A stretch of 64,000 bases of DNA. Origin: Ailurus styani. Taxonomy: Eukaryota > Chordata > Mammalia > Carnivora > Ailuridae. Of the stretch, positions 23,026-34,500 are shown in pieces. Position 1 is the stretch's first letter; each line of letters begins with the position of its first letter. Made by a program: the position numbers and the translations under genes. The stretch covers positions 929,325 through 993,324 of the forward strand of contig LNAC01000031.1 of the NCBI GenBank assembly GCA_002007465.1. Direction: 5' to 3'. The notes beneath the pieces are model-generated. The model did no database searches, was not told where the DNA came from, and saw only the letters and a program-made list of their open reading frames with translations.

Positions 23026-23459
23026 AAATGGTGAGTAAATATATTATGAAATACATGCACAAAATCTCCTTCCTTGAAAGCAATGGTATCCTGAAGATTT
23101 CAAAATGTGCAAGATTTTAGAGACCTGATTTGTTTAAAATTATCATTCAGAAAGATCAGAGAATACAATACTTTGTTGTGAACAAGCCTCAGTAACACAA
23201 AATTCCATTGGTAAAATTAGGCAACTTCCTCTATAAATATCTTTTTAAAACATATAATGGGACATGGTAAATAAGGTGGGATATTTGATAAAAAAAAGTG
23301 AGAAATCTAAAAACTCTAATTTGTATCATTTTCAGATGCTTATTACACAATAATAAAATGGTCTAAGAAAAATTTAGTCAAATTGTTATATATATTGTTA
23401 TAAATTATTTATTTTTATTTTGTTGTATTTATTTTATAACCACCCCATCTTTCTTAATT
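23026..23459. other. No recognisable feature
   Basis: AT-rich, no family recognised. Confidence 0.45.
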
Positions 23460-23475
23460 AGAAGTAACGGATTTA

Positions 23476-23677
23476 GAGGCTCCTGGGTGGCTCATTCAGT
23501 TAAAGATCTGACTCTTGATTTTGCCTCAGGTCCTGATCTCAGGGTCATGAGGTGGATCCCCTTACTGGGCTCTGTGCTCAGTGGGGAGTCTGCTTGAGAT
23601 TCTTTTCATCTCCCTCGGCCCCATCCCCCGAATTCTCTCTCTCTCTTAAATAAATAAACAAACCTTAAAAAAAAAAA
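23476..23677 (+). mobile_element. SINEC, older subfamily, with decayed TSD
   Basis: The body has atctgactcttgattttg, typical of an older carnivore SINEC subfamily. agaagtaacggattta (23460-23475) and agaactaacagatcta (23678-23693) differ at three positions, consistent with age. Confidence 0.9.
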
Positions 23678-23693
23678 AGAACTAACAGATCTA

Positions 23694-24007
23694 AGTGATT
23701 GGAGCTGAGATTAATGGGAGTATCTAAATGATGACTTGAAATCTGCAGAGTGAATTTCTATGAATATTTATCCAAAATTCAAGTTATGGGGATTAATATT
23801 TTGATTCACTTTGATTTGAGGTTATGAATTCTGTGCTAAGATGACAAATTGGACAAATTCCTCCTCCCTTCTTGGGCTATTTTACCTGGATATATTTGAT
23901 TTAATGTAATTTCCTTTCTGGGTATAAGTGCAAATCACTGAACTTATAACATAGTTTTTAGCCTATTTTCAGATTTAAAAAGGTTAAGAATTCTCTTTTC
24001 CTGGAAG
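23694..24007. other. No recognisable feature
   Basis: No family recognised. Confidence 0.4.
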
Positions 24008-24027
24008 TATCTTTGATAACATGTATT

Positions 24028-24217
24028 TTTTTTAAAAGATTTTATTTATTTTTTTGATAGAGACATAGCAAGAGAGAGAACACAAGCAGGAGGAATGGAA
24101 GAGGAAGAAGTAGGCTTCTGCTGAGCAGGGAGCCCAACACGGGACTGGATCCCAGGACGCTGGGATTATGACCTGAGCTAAGGGCAGACACTTAACCACT
24201 GAGCCACCCAGGCACCC
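24028..24217 (-). mobile_element. SINEC, minus, older subfamily, with TSD
   Basis: gagaacacaagcaggagga and gcagacacttaaccactg mark an older subfamily. The target copies are tatctttgataac at about 24008-24020 and tatctttaataac at about 24218-24230. Confidence 0.92.
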
Positions 24218-24236
24218 TATCTTTAATAACGTATTG

Positions 24237-24585
24237 ATACTGCTTCTACTTTCTTTTATCTTCTTTCTCTTTGAGTATTTGGATTACGTTGCCTCTTCTA
24301 TACCCTGACATGTTTTTTTTTTCTTTCCTGTTTTCTGAATAACATGATGTAGTCTACATCTATAAATATTACTTTTCTCTTTGTCACATGAGCTAAGATA
24401 GATTTGACATATCTATATCCATACAAAACCATTATTTCAGCAACAATAATTAAAAACATTTAATTAGTCAAATGCAAATAAAAACTTTTTTAAGAAAATA
24501 TTCTTTGTGCCAGAAGGATAGTGATGCTAAAGTTGTAGTTCTGGTTATACATTTTAGGAATTTATGTGATGAGCATTAAGAAAAC
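24237..24585. other. No recognisable feature
   Basis: No family recognised. Confidence 0.4.
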
Positions 24586-24596
24586 AAATTGAATTG

Positions 24597-24796
24597 GGCG
24601 CCTGGGTGGCTCAGTGGGTTAAAGCCTCTGCCTTCGGCTCCAGTCATGATCCCAGGGTCCTCGGATTGAGGCCCACATCAGGCTCTCTGCTCGGCGGGGA
24701 GCCTGCTTCCTCCTCTCTTCTTTCTCTGCCTGCCTCTCTGTCTACTTGTAATCCCTCTCTCTGTGTCAAATAAATAAATAAAATCTTTTAAAAAAA
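24597..24796 (+). mobile_element. SINEC, complete, with TSD
   Basis: aaattgaattg at 24586-24596 and about 24797-24807. Young-type body with scattered point changes (tcggctccagtcatgatccc). Confidence 0.95.
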
Positions 24797-25074
24797 AAAT
24801 TGAATTGCCAATCTTCGAGTGTTAGTCTACATCTTTAGTTGAGAGTCCGATGAATATTTTGCCTTTTTAAGAGGTCTAGGATACAATAAAAATCTATATA
24901 TAAAGGGACAATTCAAGGCTCTTGAACATACTTAAGACAAGAAAAAAAATTTTTTTAATATTTCTTTGGCATTATTCAAGTAGCTCTTGCTACTTGAATG
25001 GTAAATTATTTCAATTGAGTGGTAAATTCTTTCAGTTTACAGAGAATTATATATAAACACATTATTTTTTTAAT

Positions 25075-25520
25075 TAGAGAGATATGTTTTTAATTTAAAT
25101 TCAATTAATAAACATATAATGTAATATTAGCTTCAGAGGTAGAGGGCAGTGGTTCATCGGTCTTCTATAACACCCAGTGCTCATTACATCACATGTTCTC
25201 CTTAATGTCCATCACCCAGTTACCCCCTCCCTCCCCTCCTTCCCTCCAGCACCCCTCAGTTTGTTTCCTACGATTAAGAGTCTCTTATGGTTTGTCTCCC
25301 TCTCTGATTTCATCTTGTTTTATTTTTTTCCTTTCTTCCCCTATGACTCTGTGTTTTGTTTCTTAAATTCCACATATGAGTGAGATCATATGATACTAGT
25401 CTCTCTGGTTGACTTATTTCACTTAGCATAATATCCTCTAGTTCCATCTATGTTGTTGCGAATGGCAAAATTTCATTTTTTGATGGCTGAGTATTCCATT
25501 GTGATATATATATATATATA
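25075..25520 (-). mobile_element. L1 3' UTR fragment, antisense
   Basis: acacccagtgctcattacat, cacatatgagtgagatcata and cacttagcataatatcctct are the antisense L1 3' region. It ends in gtattccattgtgatatat followed by a (TA)n tract (25502-25521), so its upstream limit is blurred by the microsatellite. The open frame at 25177-25383 is a translation through it. Confidence 0.9.
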
Positions 25521-25647
25521 TTCAATAATATGTTATATTAATGGAGGCTGAATCAATTATTTAACCATGTGTACCTGCTAACATTCTCCAGCAGAGTTAC
25601 AGAAATAGGAAAGTTAAGTGTGATGGTAACAAAATGAGGGACACTAG

Positions 25648-25857
25648 GGCGCCTGGGTGGCTCAGTGGGTTAAAGCCGCTGCCTTCGGCTCAGGTCATGA
25701 TCTCAGGGTCCTGGGATCGAGGCCTGCATCGGGCTCTCTGCTCGGCAGGGAGCCTGCTTCCCCCTCTCTCTCTGCCTGCCTCTGCCTACTTGTGATCTCT
25801 CTCTCTCTCTGTGTCAAATAAATAAATAAAATCTAAAACAAAAAACAAAAAACAAAA
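25648..25857 (+). mobile_element. SINEC, young, with 20-bp TSD
   Basis: aacaaaatgagggacactag is repeated without mismatch at 25628-25647 and 25858-25877. The body is close to the consensus I infer from the window. The tail is (CAAAAAA)n rather than plain A. Confidence 0.96.
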
Positions 25858-26124
25858 AACAAAATGAGGGACACTAGCTTAGTTTTCCCCAACCTAGGAT
25901 TGCTGAGATTTCCATACATAAATGAGGCAGAGTACAAGAAATTAATACTTAAAGCAACAGAGGACAGCTTTTCTATAAGGGGAACCACAGACTCTGAAGG
26001 TATACCAGCCTCTGTTTCAGACTTACCTGTTTCCCTTTTCCAGGGAACACTTGATATCATAGTCTCTAAATGTTTTGGTATGTGAGCTCTGCCTAACCTG
26101 TGGTGTATAACTTTGGCCACCTTT

Positions 26125-26262
26125 CTTAACTCTTGTGAGTTAAGTTCTCAGTTGCAAAATAGGGATAATGATAGGTCCTACCCCCTAAATGCTACTGTGA
26201 GGATTAAAGAAGAGAGAAAAGCACTTAGCACAGTAGTTGGCATGGAGAGTGCTCGAAAAATG
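26125..26262 (+). mobile_element. MIR relic, sense
   Basis: ttgcaaaatagggataatga, tactgtgaggattaaa and agcacttagcacagtagttg follow the core and 3' half of the MIR consensus. Ancient mammalian SINE. Confidence 0.85.
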
Positions 26263-26639
26263 ACTGTAGACAGATTGATAGATTTACTTGGCAGCATAAA
26301 ATACATAATAGATCAGTAAATCATGCAAATCAGAAAACATATGGGAGATTCAGAAAGGGGTAATAGAATTCCTAAAAGACAGGAAGAACATGATAACAGA
26401 GTGTAATAGAGACTCAAGAAACATTTAGTGAGCAATTGTGCATGTCATGAGCACCATAGTGGAGCCTGGCCTCCCCATTTAGAGTTAAAGGAAAATAATT
26501 GCAGCTCTCGAGAAAGTAGACAGTCACCAGGGCAATGGTTTTGGCCTGGAATATATTGAAATGAAAAAAGTGGGGACTCCAGTCATGTTTTAATGTCTTA
26601 AACTTATGAATCTGATACTTTGAAAAGTGCCACATTTGA
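26263..26639. other. No recognisable feature
   Basis: Sequence between two opposed MIRs; no family recognised. Confidence 0.4.
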
Positions 26640-26860
26640 TTCTAAGCACTTCACAAATGAGAATCCATTTCATTTTCATACAACCTTATGAGGTAGGATT
26701 ATCGGTAGTACCCCTATTTTACAGTGGGAAAGCTGAGGTCTGGAGGGACTAAGTGATTGCCCAGAGTCACACGGGTGATGATAGAGGAGCTGGGGGTTTG
26801 AAATCTGGCTATTTAGCTATAGAGTTCAGAGTCTCTATCACACCACTGCACTGTTGATTT
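26640..26860 (-). mobile_element. MIR relic, antisense, nearly full length
   Basis: aagcacttcacaaatgagaa, ccttatgaggtaggatta, attttacagtgggaaagctg, cccagagtcacacgg and the terminal region agagtctctatcacaccact match the reverse complement of MIR throughout. Confidence 0.92.
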
Positions 26861-28150
26861 TGTTGAAATACCAAATACTGCAACTGGAGTTCTAGACCCG
26901 GAACAATTGCAATTAGTAATGAATTACATTGTGTTCCTTCAAAATTTATTTTGCCTCTCATCATGACTGAGTTTAGAGGCAATGGACAGAGTGAGTGTAC
27001 TTTAAGGCCGAATGTCTCAGGTGGGGACCTGAGAATCTGGGAACACTGCAGGACAGGAGAGATATATGATCAGGTCCCCGAAGAATATTATTTCATTACA
27101 TAGGTAATTCCATATTGCCAATTTACAAATAACTATACATAATATATGTTCTCTGTATTAGCAAGTAGTGTGTGTGTGTTAATAACTGCTAGCATTCTCT
27201 ATCACAAATATTTTTGTTAATGGTCAGTTTATAATTACCTTATTGCCTTACATGAACTGTGGACAGTTGTGCCTAAGTCAAACATACGAAAAACAGAATT
27301 AAATTTTTTCAAATATATTTGAAAAAGTCAGTTGCATAGCATCAGCCTGAAATTGCTGCCTACTGTCTTTCACTTAAAACTGATCATTGTTTTCTGTGTA
27401 TTCAGGCTTATACAAGAAGACATATTAGAACCCCATATCAAAATCCCAAATGCTTTCATTTCTGTGAGTTCCACAACTAAACAGAAGTATTAAACTCTGT
27501 CTTTGGTGGCCTGTTGTAGATTCTATTTCCCTCTACCCAGGATCTAGTCAGTGTCTGAAACAAAGAAATATTCCTGAAAATTTCCTGGTTACAAGTTTGT
27601 AGAAATAGAAGTTAGATAACATTTGCCATGCAACAAACTAAAACCCAGTCAAGTACAGAGAAGCTGAAATTCTGTACCCAAATCTAAGTTTAGGAATGTC
27701 TTTTATCCCACTTAAATTACTGAAACCCCTGGATATCTTCAGTTTCTCTCCACTACTTTGTATTTTGTATTTCATCCTTTCACATTCCAGGGACGTCATA
27801 ATCTGAATTAGGTTCAGATGAAGTGAAATAAGAAAATACTCCACTTGTCTAGCCCACTCAATTCTATCTTGAGCCTGGATGTTAGCAAAGGAAGCAGAAG
27901 CAAGCAAAACCCCCAAACAAATAGTAGCATATGCTTTCTTGGACAAATAATTTCTTTGTTAATCCATTGTCTTTTCTTTCTCATTTCCCTGTCTTGTGGA
28001 TAAAGAATCATTTCCAGTTCTGTGCTAGGTTTAATTAACTAATGACTTATTTCCCATTAACTTGTGTCTGAACTTTAGACCAATGTAAATGGAGAATATA
28101 ATCTGGATTAAAATAACTTCCTAAATCAGGTATTTTGTTTAGCATAAAAC
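26861..28150. other. No recognisable feature
   Basis: About 1.3 kb without identified repeats. The minus-strand frame at 27638-27946 starts with a hydrophobic stretch resembling a signal peptide, but it has no family, no splice context and no supporting neighbour. Confidence 0.45.
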
Positions 28151-28166
28151 CAGAGGGCATTAATTT

Positions 28167-28364
28167 TTTTTAAGATTTTTATTTCTTTATTTTTGCAACA
28201 GAGTGAGAGAGAGAGAGGGAGGGAAAGAGAGAAAGGATGAGCAGAGGGCAAAGTAGTCTCCCTGCTGAACAGGGGACTGGATGTGGGACTCAATCCCAGG
28301 ACCTTGGGATCATGACCTAAGCCGAAGGCAGACTCTTAACCGACTGAGCCACTCAGGTGCTCCA
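28167..28364 (-). mobile_element. SINEC, minus, older, with TSD
   Basis: cagagggcattaattt (28151-28166) and cagaaggcattaattt (28365-28380) flank it with one mismatch. The body carries gcagactcttaaccgactg, an older-subfamily form. Confidence 0.94.
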
Positions 28365-28380
28365 CAGAAGGCATTAATTT

Positions 28381-28876
28381 ATCAGATCCCTGGCTTGGTC
28401 ATAAATAGAAATTCAAATTTTATTATATTTGTTAAAAATTCACTACTGTAATTATGAAGACAATGCAATACTTCATTCTCTTCCCTAATGTTTTTGGTCA
28501 ATGAACCAGGAAAGTACAGGTAAATGTGATTCCAATCCAAAAGGATGTCATTCCAACTTCAATATATGCTGTAGTTCTCAGGTATTCGGAATCAAATGCA
28601 TTCACTTTCTACATATATGTAGAAATGAAGTCTATATTATTAAGCATGCATTTAAAATACAGTTACATAAAATCATGAATCCAACCTTTACATCATGTAA
28701 CTTTTCACTTTATGCCCTGTTTTTCCTCTGGGTAACAAACGTGATGCTTTTCTAGGAATTGTTTAAGAACTGAACCTATCCCTACATCCTCTGCAAAGAT
28801 TCAGGTGTGGCACCTTTCCCAACCTATAAAATATCAAAATAGTTTCTTATTCTATCTACCATAGTCCCTTTAAAAA
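28381..28876. other. No recognisable feature
   Basis: The frame at 28501-28755 shows no family features. Confidence 0.4.
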
Positions 28877-28889
28877 AATAAAATTCTAG

Positions 28890-29087
28890 GGGCGCCTGGG
28901 GGGCTCAGTCATTAAGCATCTGCCTTCAGCTCAGGTCATGATTTCAGGGTCCTGGAATTGAGCCCCGCATCGGACTCCCTGCTCAGTGGGGAGCCTGCTT
29001 CTCCCTCTTCCACTCCCACTGCTTGCATTTCCTCTCTTGCTGTGTCTCTCTGTATCAAATAAATAATAAAATCTTAACAAAAAATAA
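28890..29087 (+). mobile_element. SINEC with TSD
   Basis: The head ggcgcctggggggctcagt carries a T-to-G change. aataaaattctag is repeated at 28877-28889 and 29088-29100. The middle (ttccactcccactgcttgca) is of the caniform-wide type. Confidence 0.94.
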
Positions 29088-29100
29088 AATAAAATTCTAG

Positions 29101-29554
29101 AGCATAATACATATGCAGAAAAATATACAGATCACAAATGCTCAGCTCAATAGATTTTCTCAAAATGAATCCACCCTGGAACCACAAGTTTGGTAATAAA
29201 TAGATAATGAATGTGTCTAAATCTCCTTGTGCCCTTCCAGTCACAGCTCTTCCCCCAAGGACTCAGTTTCCTGACTTCTATCACCATTGTTGACATTTAC
29301 CAATTTTACATCATTCATCCATCTGACTGGTTTCAGTTAAATTTGTATTTGTGAGATTCATCTGTCATTGATTGATTATGAAAAACATGTACTCATTCTT
29401 TCTCATTAATGTATATAGTTTCATTGCCTTAGTATAACACTGTTTTTTTTTAATCACTCTACTTGGCATGGTTAATCTTTATTTTCATTGTACTGGTAAG
29501 TGTATTATACTATCTGCTTTAGTATCTGCCTTTACTGCTATACTAAGTGCTTTA
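29101..29554. other. No confident feature
   Basis: Possibly a decayed LINE near 29300-29460, too diverged to assign. Confidence 0.35.
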
Positions 29555-29995
29555 AAAAATTATGGAAGTAAAGTTGGTATACAGTGTGACATTAGTTTCA
29601 GTTGTACAACATATGATTTGACAAGTCTATACCTTATGCTATGCTCACCACAAGTGTAGCTACCATCTGTTACCGTCCAGTGCTGCTACAGTATCAATAA
29701 CTATCTTCCTTTTGATGCACCTTTCATTTTCAGGACTACTCACTTCCTAACTGGAAGCCTGTATCTCCCACCCTCCTTCATTTATTTTGCTCATCTCTCC
29801 CCTGTTCCCACCCAAGCAACCATAAGTTTGTCTTTATGGGGTCTGTTTCTGCTTTTTGTTTGCTTTTGTAATCATTTGTTTTGTTTTTTAGAGTCCACAT
29901 ATAAGTGAAATCATTCTTAGTATGACTTATTTCACTTAGCATAATATCCTCTAGGTCCATCCACATTGTTGCAAATGGCAAGATAGTCATTTTAT
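29555..29995 (-). mobile_element. L1 3' UTR relic (L1M-type), antisense
   Basis: acattagtttcagttgtaca, taagtgaaatcattcttagt and cacttagcataatatcctct, followed by gttgcaaatggcaag, are the antisense 3' UTR of a middle-aged L1. The minus-strand frame at 29778-30011 is a translation through it. Confidence 0.85.
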
Positions 29996-30091
29996 TTGTC
30001 ATTAATGCCATTTATTATACTAATGTATCTAGTTAATTGATATATAACTATCATTGGATTAATTTTTAAAATGTTTAATGATATATTTTTA

Positions 30092-30257
30092 TTTATTTTA
30101 TTATTTTATTTTTTCAGTGATCCAAGATTCATTGTTTATGCACCACACCCAATACCCCATACAATACGTGCCCTCCTCCATACCCACCGCCAGGCTCACC
30201 CATCCCACCTTCCCCCTCCCCTTCAGAACCCTCAGTTTGTTTCTCAGAGTCCACAGG
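30092..30257 (-). mobile_element. Short L1 3' end, carnivore-specific type
   Basis: Antisense of the L1 3' UTR starting at the poly-T and cagtgatccaagattcattg. It stops at ctcagagtccacagg. tatattttta at 30082-30091 and 30258-30267 is a plausible target duplication in AT-rich DNA. Same subfamily as 62.9 kb. Confidence 0.88.
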
Positions 30258-30267
30258 TATATTTTTA

Positions 30268-30934
30268 AAGCACTATTTTTCTATGCTTGCAAATAAGTTG
30301 CTACTGAGGTTTTTTGTTTGTTTTTTAAAGCATTATCTACTAGTTAAATAAAGTTTAGAATAGACATACAGCAAAACATTGGGAAGTGTGCATCAGTTCC
30401 TCAACCAGTTACCATCACTCTTAAATATTGGTGTATTTACTTGAGTTAACCTTATATACTCCTTAAAATTTTGACAAATAAAACATTTATTTCATACAAG
30501 GTGGTTTTTTTTAAAGCACTCAAAGTGTCCAAGAACCACCTAAGGTTGTAAACTCTTTCTTTTTTTAGAGCTCTAGCTTTGAAAAGAACCCCAAAGGTAT
30601 GAGTTAATGAGATTTGAAACTATTCATCTGAATTGCTGTATTTGTAGCTCTAATCTAACTCAAAACCCATTTTTATCTTGCTTTTCAAATGTAATGTATG
30701 ATTTGAATTTTTTCATTGTGTAGCTTAATAATGTAATCTAAAAACTGACATTTAAAATGGCTTATACATTTTGTTTAGTTGGGTTAGGTATTAGGATTTT
30801 TCCCCCTTTCAATTCTGAAAATTTTGGATATTTATGTTTCATCCAATTTTAAATTTTTAATATTTGGCTTGCAGTTGGTGAAGTCATGTTTCAGTTTTTT
30901 TTTTTATTTTAAATTTTCAATGTGAGCAACTATA
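30268..30934. other. No recognisable feature
   Basis: AT-rich; 30310-30480 may be a decayed LINE. No assignment made. Confidence 0.35.
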
Positions 30935-31030
30935 GCAAAATTTGAATTGAACATCTGTTATGTGCCTGGCATTGATCTAAATGCTGAAAACAAAAAACAT
31001 AGCCCTCAATTTAAGTGCATCAAGCGTGGG
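30935..31030 (-). mobile_element. Probable L2 3' end fragment, antisense
   Basis: catctgttatgtgcctggca followed by ttgatctaaatgctgaaaac and atagccctcaattt resembles the antisense L2 3' terminus (tatgtgccaggcac...gccctcatgg). Short and diverged. Confidence 0.55.
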
Positions 31031-33289
31031 TTTGTGTGTGTATTTGGGGATAAACATGATGGACTGGGTGAGATCTTTCACAAACTTTCTTTGGCAAAAA
31101 CAAAAGAAGACAGCAAAAGCCCCCGAAAAGCACACATCATAAAGACGATGTGTCTTAAAGACAATTTCAAATACTTACAATGAAAAAAAAAGTACAAATA
31201 TTATGGGAGAAACATGAAAGAGACAAAGAAATGATGGAACACAGGAGCCAGAGAAGGGTGAAGAATACTGACTGAAAATATCTGTGTTTGAAAATGAACT
31301 ATTTCATTTCTACAAGTTCTCATGGGCAGATGGATCATATGTTCCAGCACAATTTGCTCAGAAGCTAAAGTGATTTTAAGCTATATTAGCATAAACCTAA
31401 ACTATGGTCCTCCCATTGCAACTCTTCACAGACTGCTGGGACATCGGTGTTCCGGTCTCTAGGCTGCCTTCAGTATTAACCTTGGTGAGAATGAATGTGA
31501 GCGGAGACTGTGACCCAGACAGATAGGATCTAGTTTAATGTAGGTATGAAGAACAGCTAAAAAGAGGTGAATATTGAGTCTAAAAAATAGTTAAATGGAA
31601 CACGAAATCCTCTCAAGTCCAAAATATCTATTCTTCTAATGAAAAACTCATTATAATGATCATATAATATTATTACAATAATATTACATTATATATCATT
31701 ATAACAATTATTATTTTCCTGAGGGCAGAATTATACCTTTTTATAAAGAATATAACCACATTTTATAGACAATTACATATTATTTTATAAAGAATGTGTG
31801 ACTTCGAAGAGGAGGGATTCTGATGCAAATAACCACAGAAAAATTACCCTGATTAACATTGTTGAGGGATCTATACCCCTCAACAATTTTTCGGAGATTT
31901 TTTTTTTGAATGTTTAAATTCCCTTCTGCAAGGAGAATCTGGAAAGAGCAGCAGTGACACCAGAAAGAATTACTTAAAAGGTCTTAAGTAATAATAATAA
32001 GAACAACAACAACAATATTGCTGTGTTATTAAAACAGAAGATGAATATTTTAAAATGAAAAGCAAACAGTAGTCTGAAGAAATATGTTTGTCCTTCAGTA
32101 GGTTGAAATTGAAGAGCTAAATCTAAACGTAAACTACATTTTCATCATTAGTTCAGAAACACCAAATCAAGATAAGGCAACAAAAGCCCTGGAAAGATAT
32201 TGATTTAGACCCTACAAGTTAATTTAAAGATAAGATGGCTAGAAGAAAGAACTTGAAAAAATAGGATAAACTGGAGAAATTGTAGTTTGTCCTTTATTTG
32301 TCCTTTCTGCATTTAGAACTGTACTATAGTAATATTGATACGTATGTATTTAAATGTATAAACTGTTGAAATAAGGATGATTTATTGATTTAAGTTGTAT
32401 ACATGTAATAGAAACGTATTCAATTCATCCAACCTACACATGTTGGGCACACAATATATGCCATTTTATATAGTTTTTGCTGAATTAGTTCATAGTAAGG
32501 AGAGGAAACAAATTTTTTTTTTGGTTTACAAAATTTCTTTTTTCCAGTGTTAGTGCCAAATTTTTATATAAACACTAAAGCAATAATTTTAAATCATATC
32601 GGACTAAGTATTATTTTCATCAACCTTCTTTTAGTCAATGTTTGAAAAACAAAAATCCTATAGAAAATTGTCCACTTTATCAGGCCCCTTTTGAAGTAAA
32701 GTTTACCAGATGAGTGTAACATTTATGACAAGTGAAAGTACACATACATCAATATTGTATTGTTTCTCTACTAACCATAATTATTTTCAACTGAAAAAAT
32801 AAGGTAGTTTACCTTACAAAGGTAAGAGGAAGTAGTTGTTTAGGGAAGAAGAAGCAGTTAACAAACCTAAATTCCAGGGTGTGCAAGTTTGAGTAAAAGC
32901 TATCAAGTCTGGAAAAGTAGGCCAAGTCTTAAAAAGAGAAGACTCGGCATGCAATTTTAAGAAGATTAAACCTTTTTCTGTAGTTGTTGGGTGGTCACTG
33001 AGGGAATAAAGCGAGAGATGATCTCTTTTGCATTAAAGCTCTTTCTAGTTGTGTAGGGTATGTACTTGAATGGGACAGGACTAGAAAAGGAGATCTCAGT
33101 TAGGAGCTCTCTGATCTCCTGTAGAAATGATAATGACTGTAATGAGGCACGATCAATAGAGGTTATAAAACTGGATGAATTTCTTATATAATGAGAGATA
33201 TAGCTGAAATATTTGAGGGGTAATATATGAGAGTATTACAAATAGGATTTTGTGAGAAGCAGACTTTGAGCCAGTTTACTGTTCTGGAT
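31031..33289. other. 2.3-kb stretch without recognised repeats
   Basis: AT-rich, with a TAATATTA-rich patch near 31650-31720 and a (ACA)n patch near 32003-32013. A perfect hairpin lies at 31858-31887. No gene-like sequence. Confidence 0.45.
31858..31887. repeat. Perfect 11-bp inverted repeat with 8-base loop
   Basis: attgttgaggg (31858-31868) and ccctcaacaat (31877-31887) are exact reverse complements around atctatac. No downstream U-run longer than five follows. Function unknown. Confidence 0.9.
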
Positions 33290-33840
33290 GTTTATTAAAG
33301 ATCACAATGGTATCCATACTTTTGGAGAGAGGAAATAGGAAATAAGGATGGGCAGAGGGACAAATCCAGGTGTGGTTCAGTCCAAACACTTTCAATAGAC
33401 CAAGAAGGGGTTCCTGAGGTTGAAATAATAGGTCAGGATGTCCACCTGCATTGGGTTAAAATGAGTTTCTCTCCTGCCTATATATTTAGTCACTGAATGT
33501 GGCCCACACTGCCAGCAGCATGACTTGGGTGGAGACAGTGCACTGAAGCCAAGGCAAGCCCTGAAGGGGCCAACAGTCGAAGACGGAGTGTAGGCAGCCT
33601 TCCTAGTTAGCACCCGGGAAACAAGACCATCTTTGCAGGGAAATTGGCGCTGTGGATCATCTCCGAGTCCATCACAGGGAGAAGAATATCTGAGGTGGAT
33701 TCTAAATTTTACAGTTTGAGAAGAGGATTCTGGGATGATTCAGTTCAAAACGTTTGCAGAAAGAATGACAGTGTATTGATGGGAAATTGTGTCTGGCTTA
33801 GAGAAGTCAGTTGCAGCCCTATTGAATCTGACTGAATATT
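33290..33840. other. Unclassified GC-richer block, possibly an old LTR
   Basis: Stands out from its AT-rich surroundings (e.g. ccaaggcaagccctgaaggg). Open frames on both strands (33392-33613 minus, 33644-33835 plus) show no recognisable domain. The texture resembles LTR or MER-type repeats, but I cannot name a family or find terminal TG...CA with duplications. Confidence 0.3.
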
Positions 33841-33964
33841 TTTAGGTAAAACTGTTATGGTATTTACAACACTTTTGCCACTGGCCACATCTCTGCATAG
33901 GCCAATAAGTTTAATTTTGTCAAGTAAATCTCAGTTGCCAGCCAATATAAATAAATATATTTTG

Positions 33965-34161
33965 GGGCGCCTGGGTGGCTCAGTGGGTTAAGCCTCTGCC
34001 TTCGGCTCAGGTCATGATCCCAGGGTCCTGGGATTGAGCCCAGCATTGGGCTTTTTGCTCAGCAGGGAGCCTGCTTCCCTTTCTCCCTCTGCCTGCCTCT
34101 CTGCCTACTTGTGATCTCTCTCTCTCTCTGTCAGATAAATAAATAAAATCTTTTTAAAAAA
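33965..34161 (+). mobile_element. SINEC
   Basis: Complete head to tail (ggggcgcctgggtggctcag to aaataaaatctttttaaaaa). Flanks are both ATATAT-rich (left taaataaatatatttt, right taaatatatatatg), so the duplication is only approximate. Confidence 0.94.
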
Positions 34162-34310
34162 TTAAATATATATATGTATATATTTAGTAATGCATGGGTC
34201 AAGGAAAGTGACTAAAACTGAAATACATGTCATTTACTGGAAAAACAAAGTTAAGTACATGTCCTGTTTGGGAAAGAATCAACATCTTCATTAAAAAAAT
34301 AACAGGTTAG

Positions 34311-34486
34311 GGGTGCCTGAATGTCTCAGTTAGTTGAGCGTCTGACTCTTGGTTTCAGCTCAGGTCATGATCCGGTTCCTGAGACTAAGCCAAGAGTCAG
34401 GGAGTCTGCTTCTCCCCCTCTCCTTCTGCCACATCCCCTGTTCAAGTTCTCTCTCAATCTCTCTCTTAAATAAATAAATCTTTAAC
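34311..34486 (+). mobile_element. SINEC, older, internally shortened, with TSD
   Basis: aaataacaggttag (34297-34310) and aaataacgggttag (34487-34500) differ at one base. The body has gagcgtctgactcttggttt and a deletion around ctgagactaagccaag. Confidence 0.92.
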
Positions 34487-34500
34487 AAATAACGGGTTAG

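Noticed and set aside
27638..27946. Minus-strand 102-residue frame beginning with a signal-peptide-like stretch
   Set aside because: The hydrophobic start is short and common by chance. There are no domain, splice sites, promoter or neighbouring exons, and codon composition is that of the AT-rich flank.
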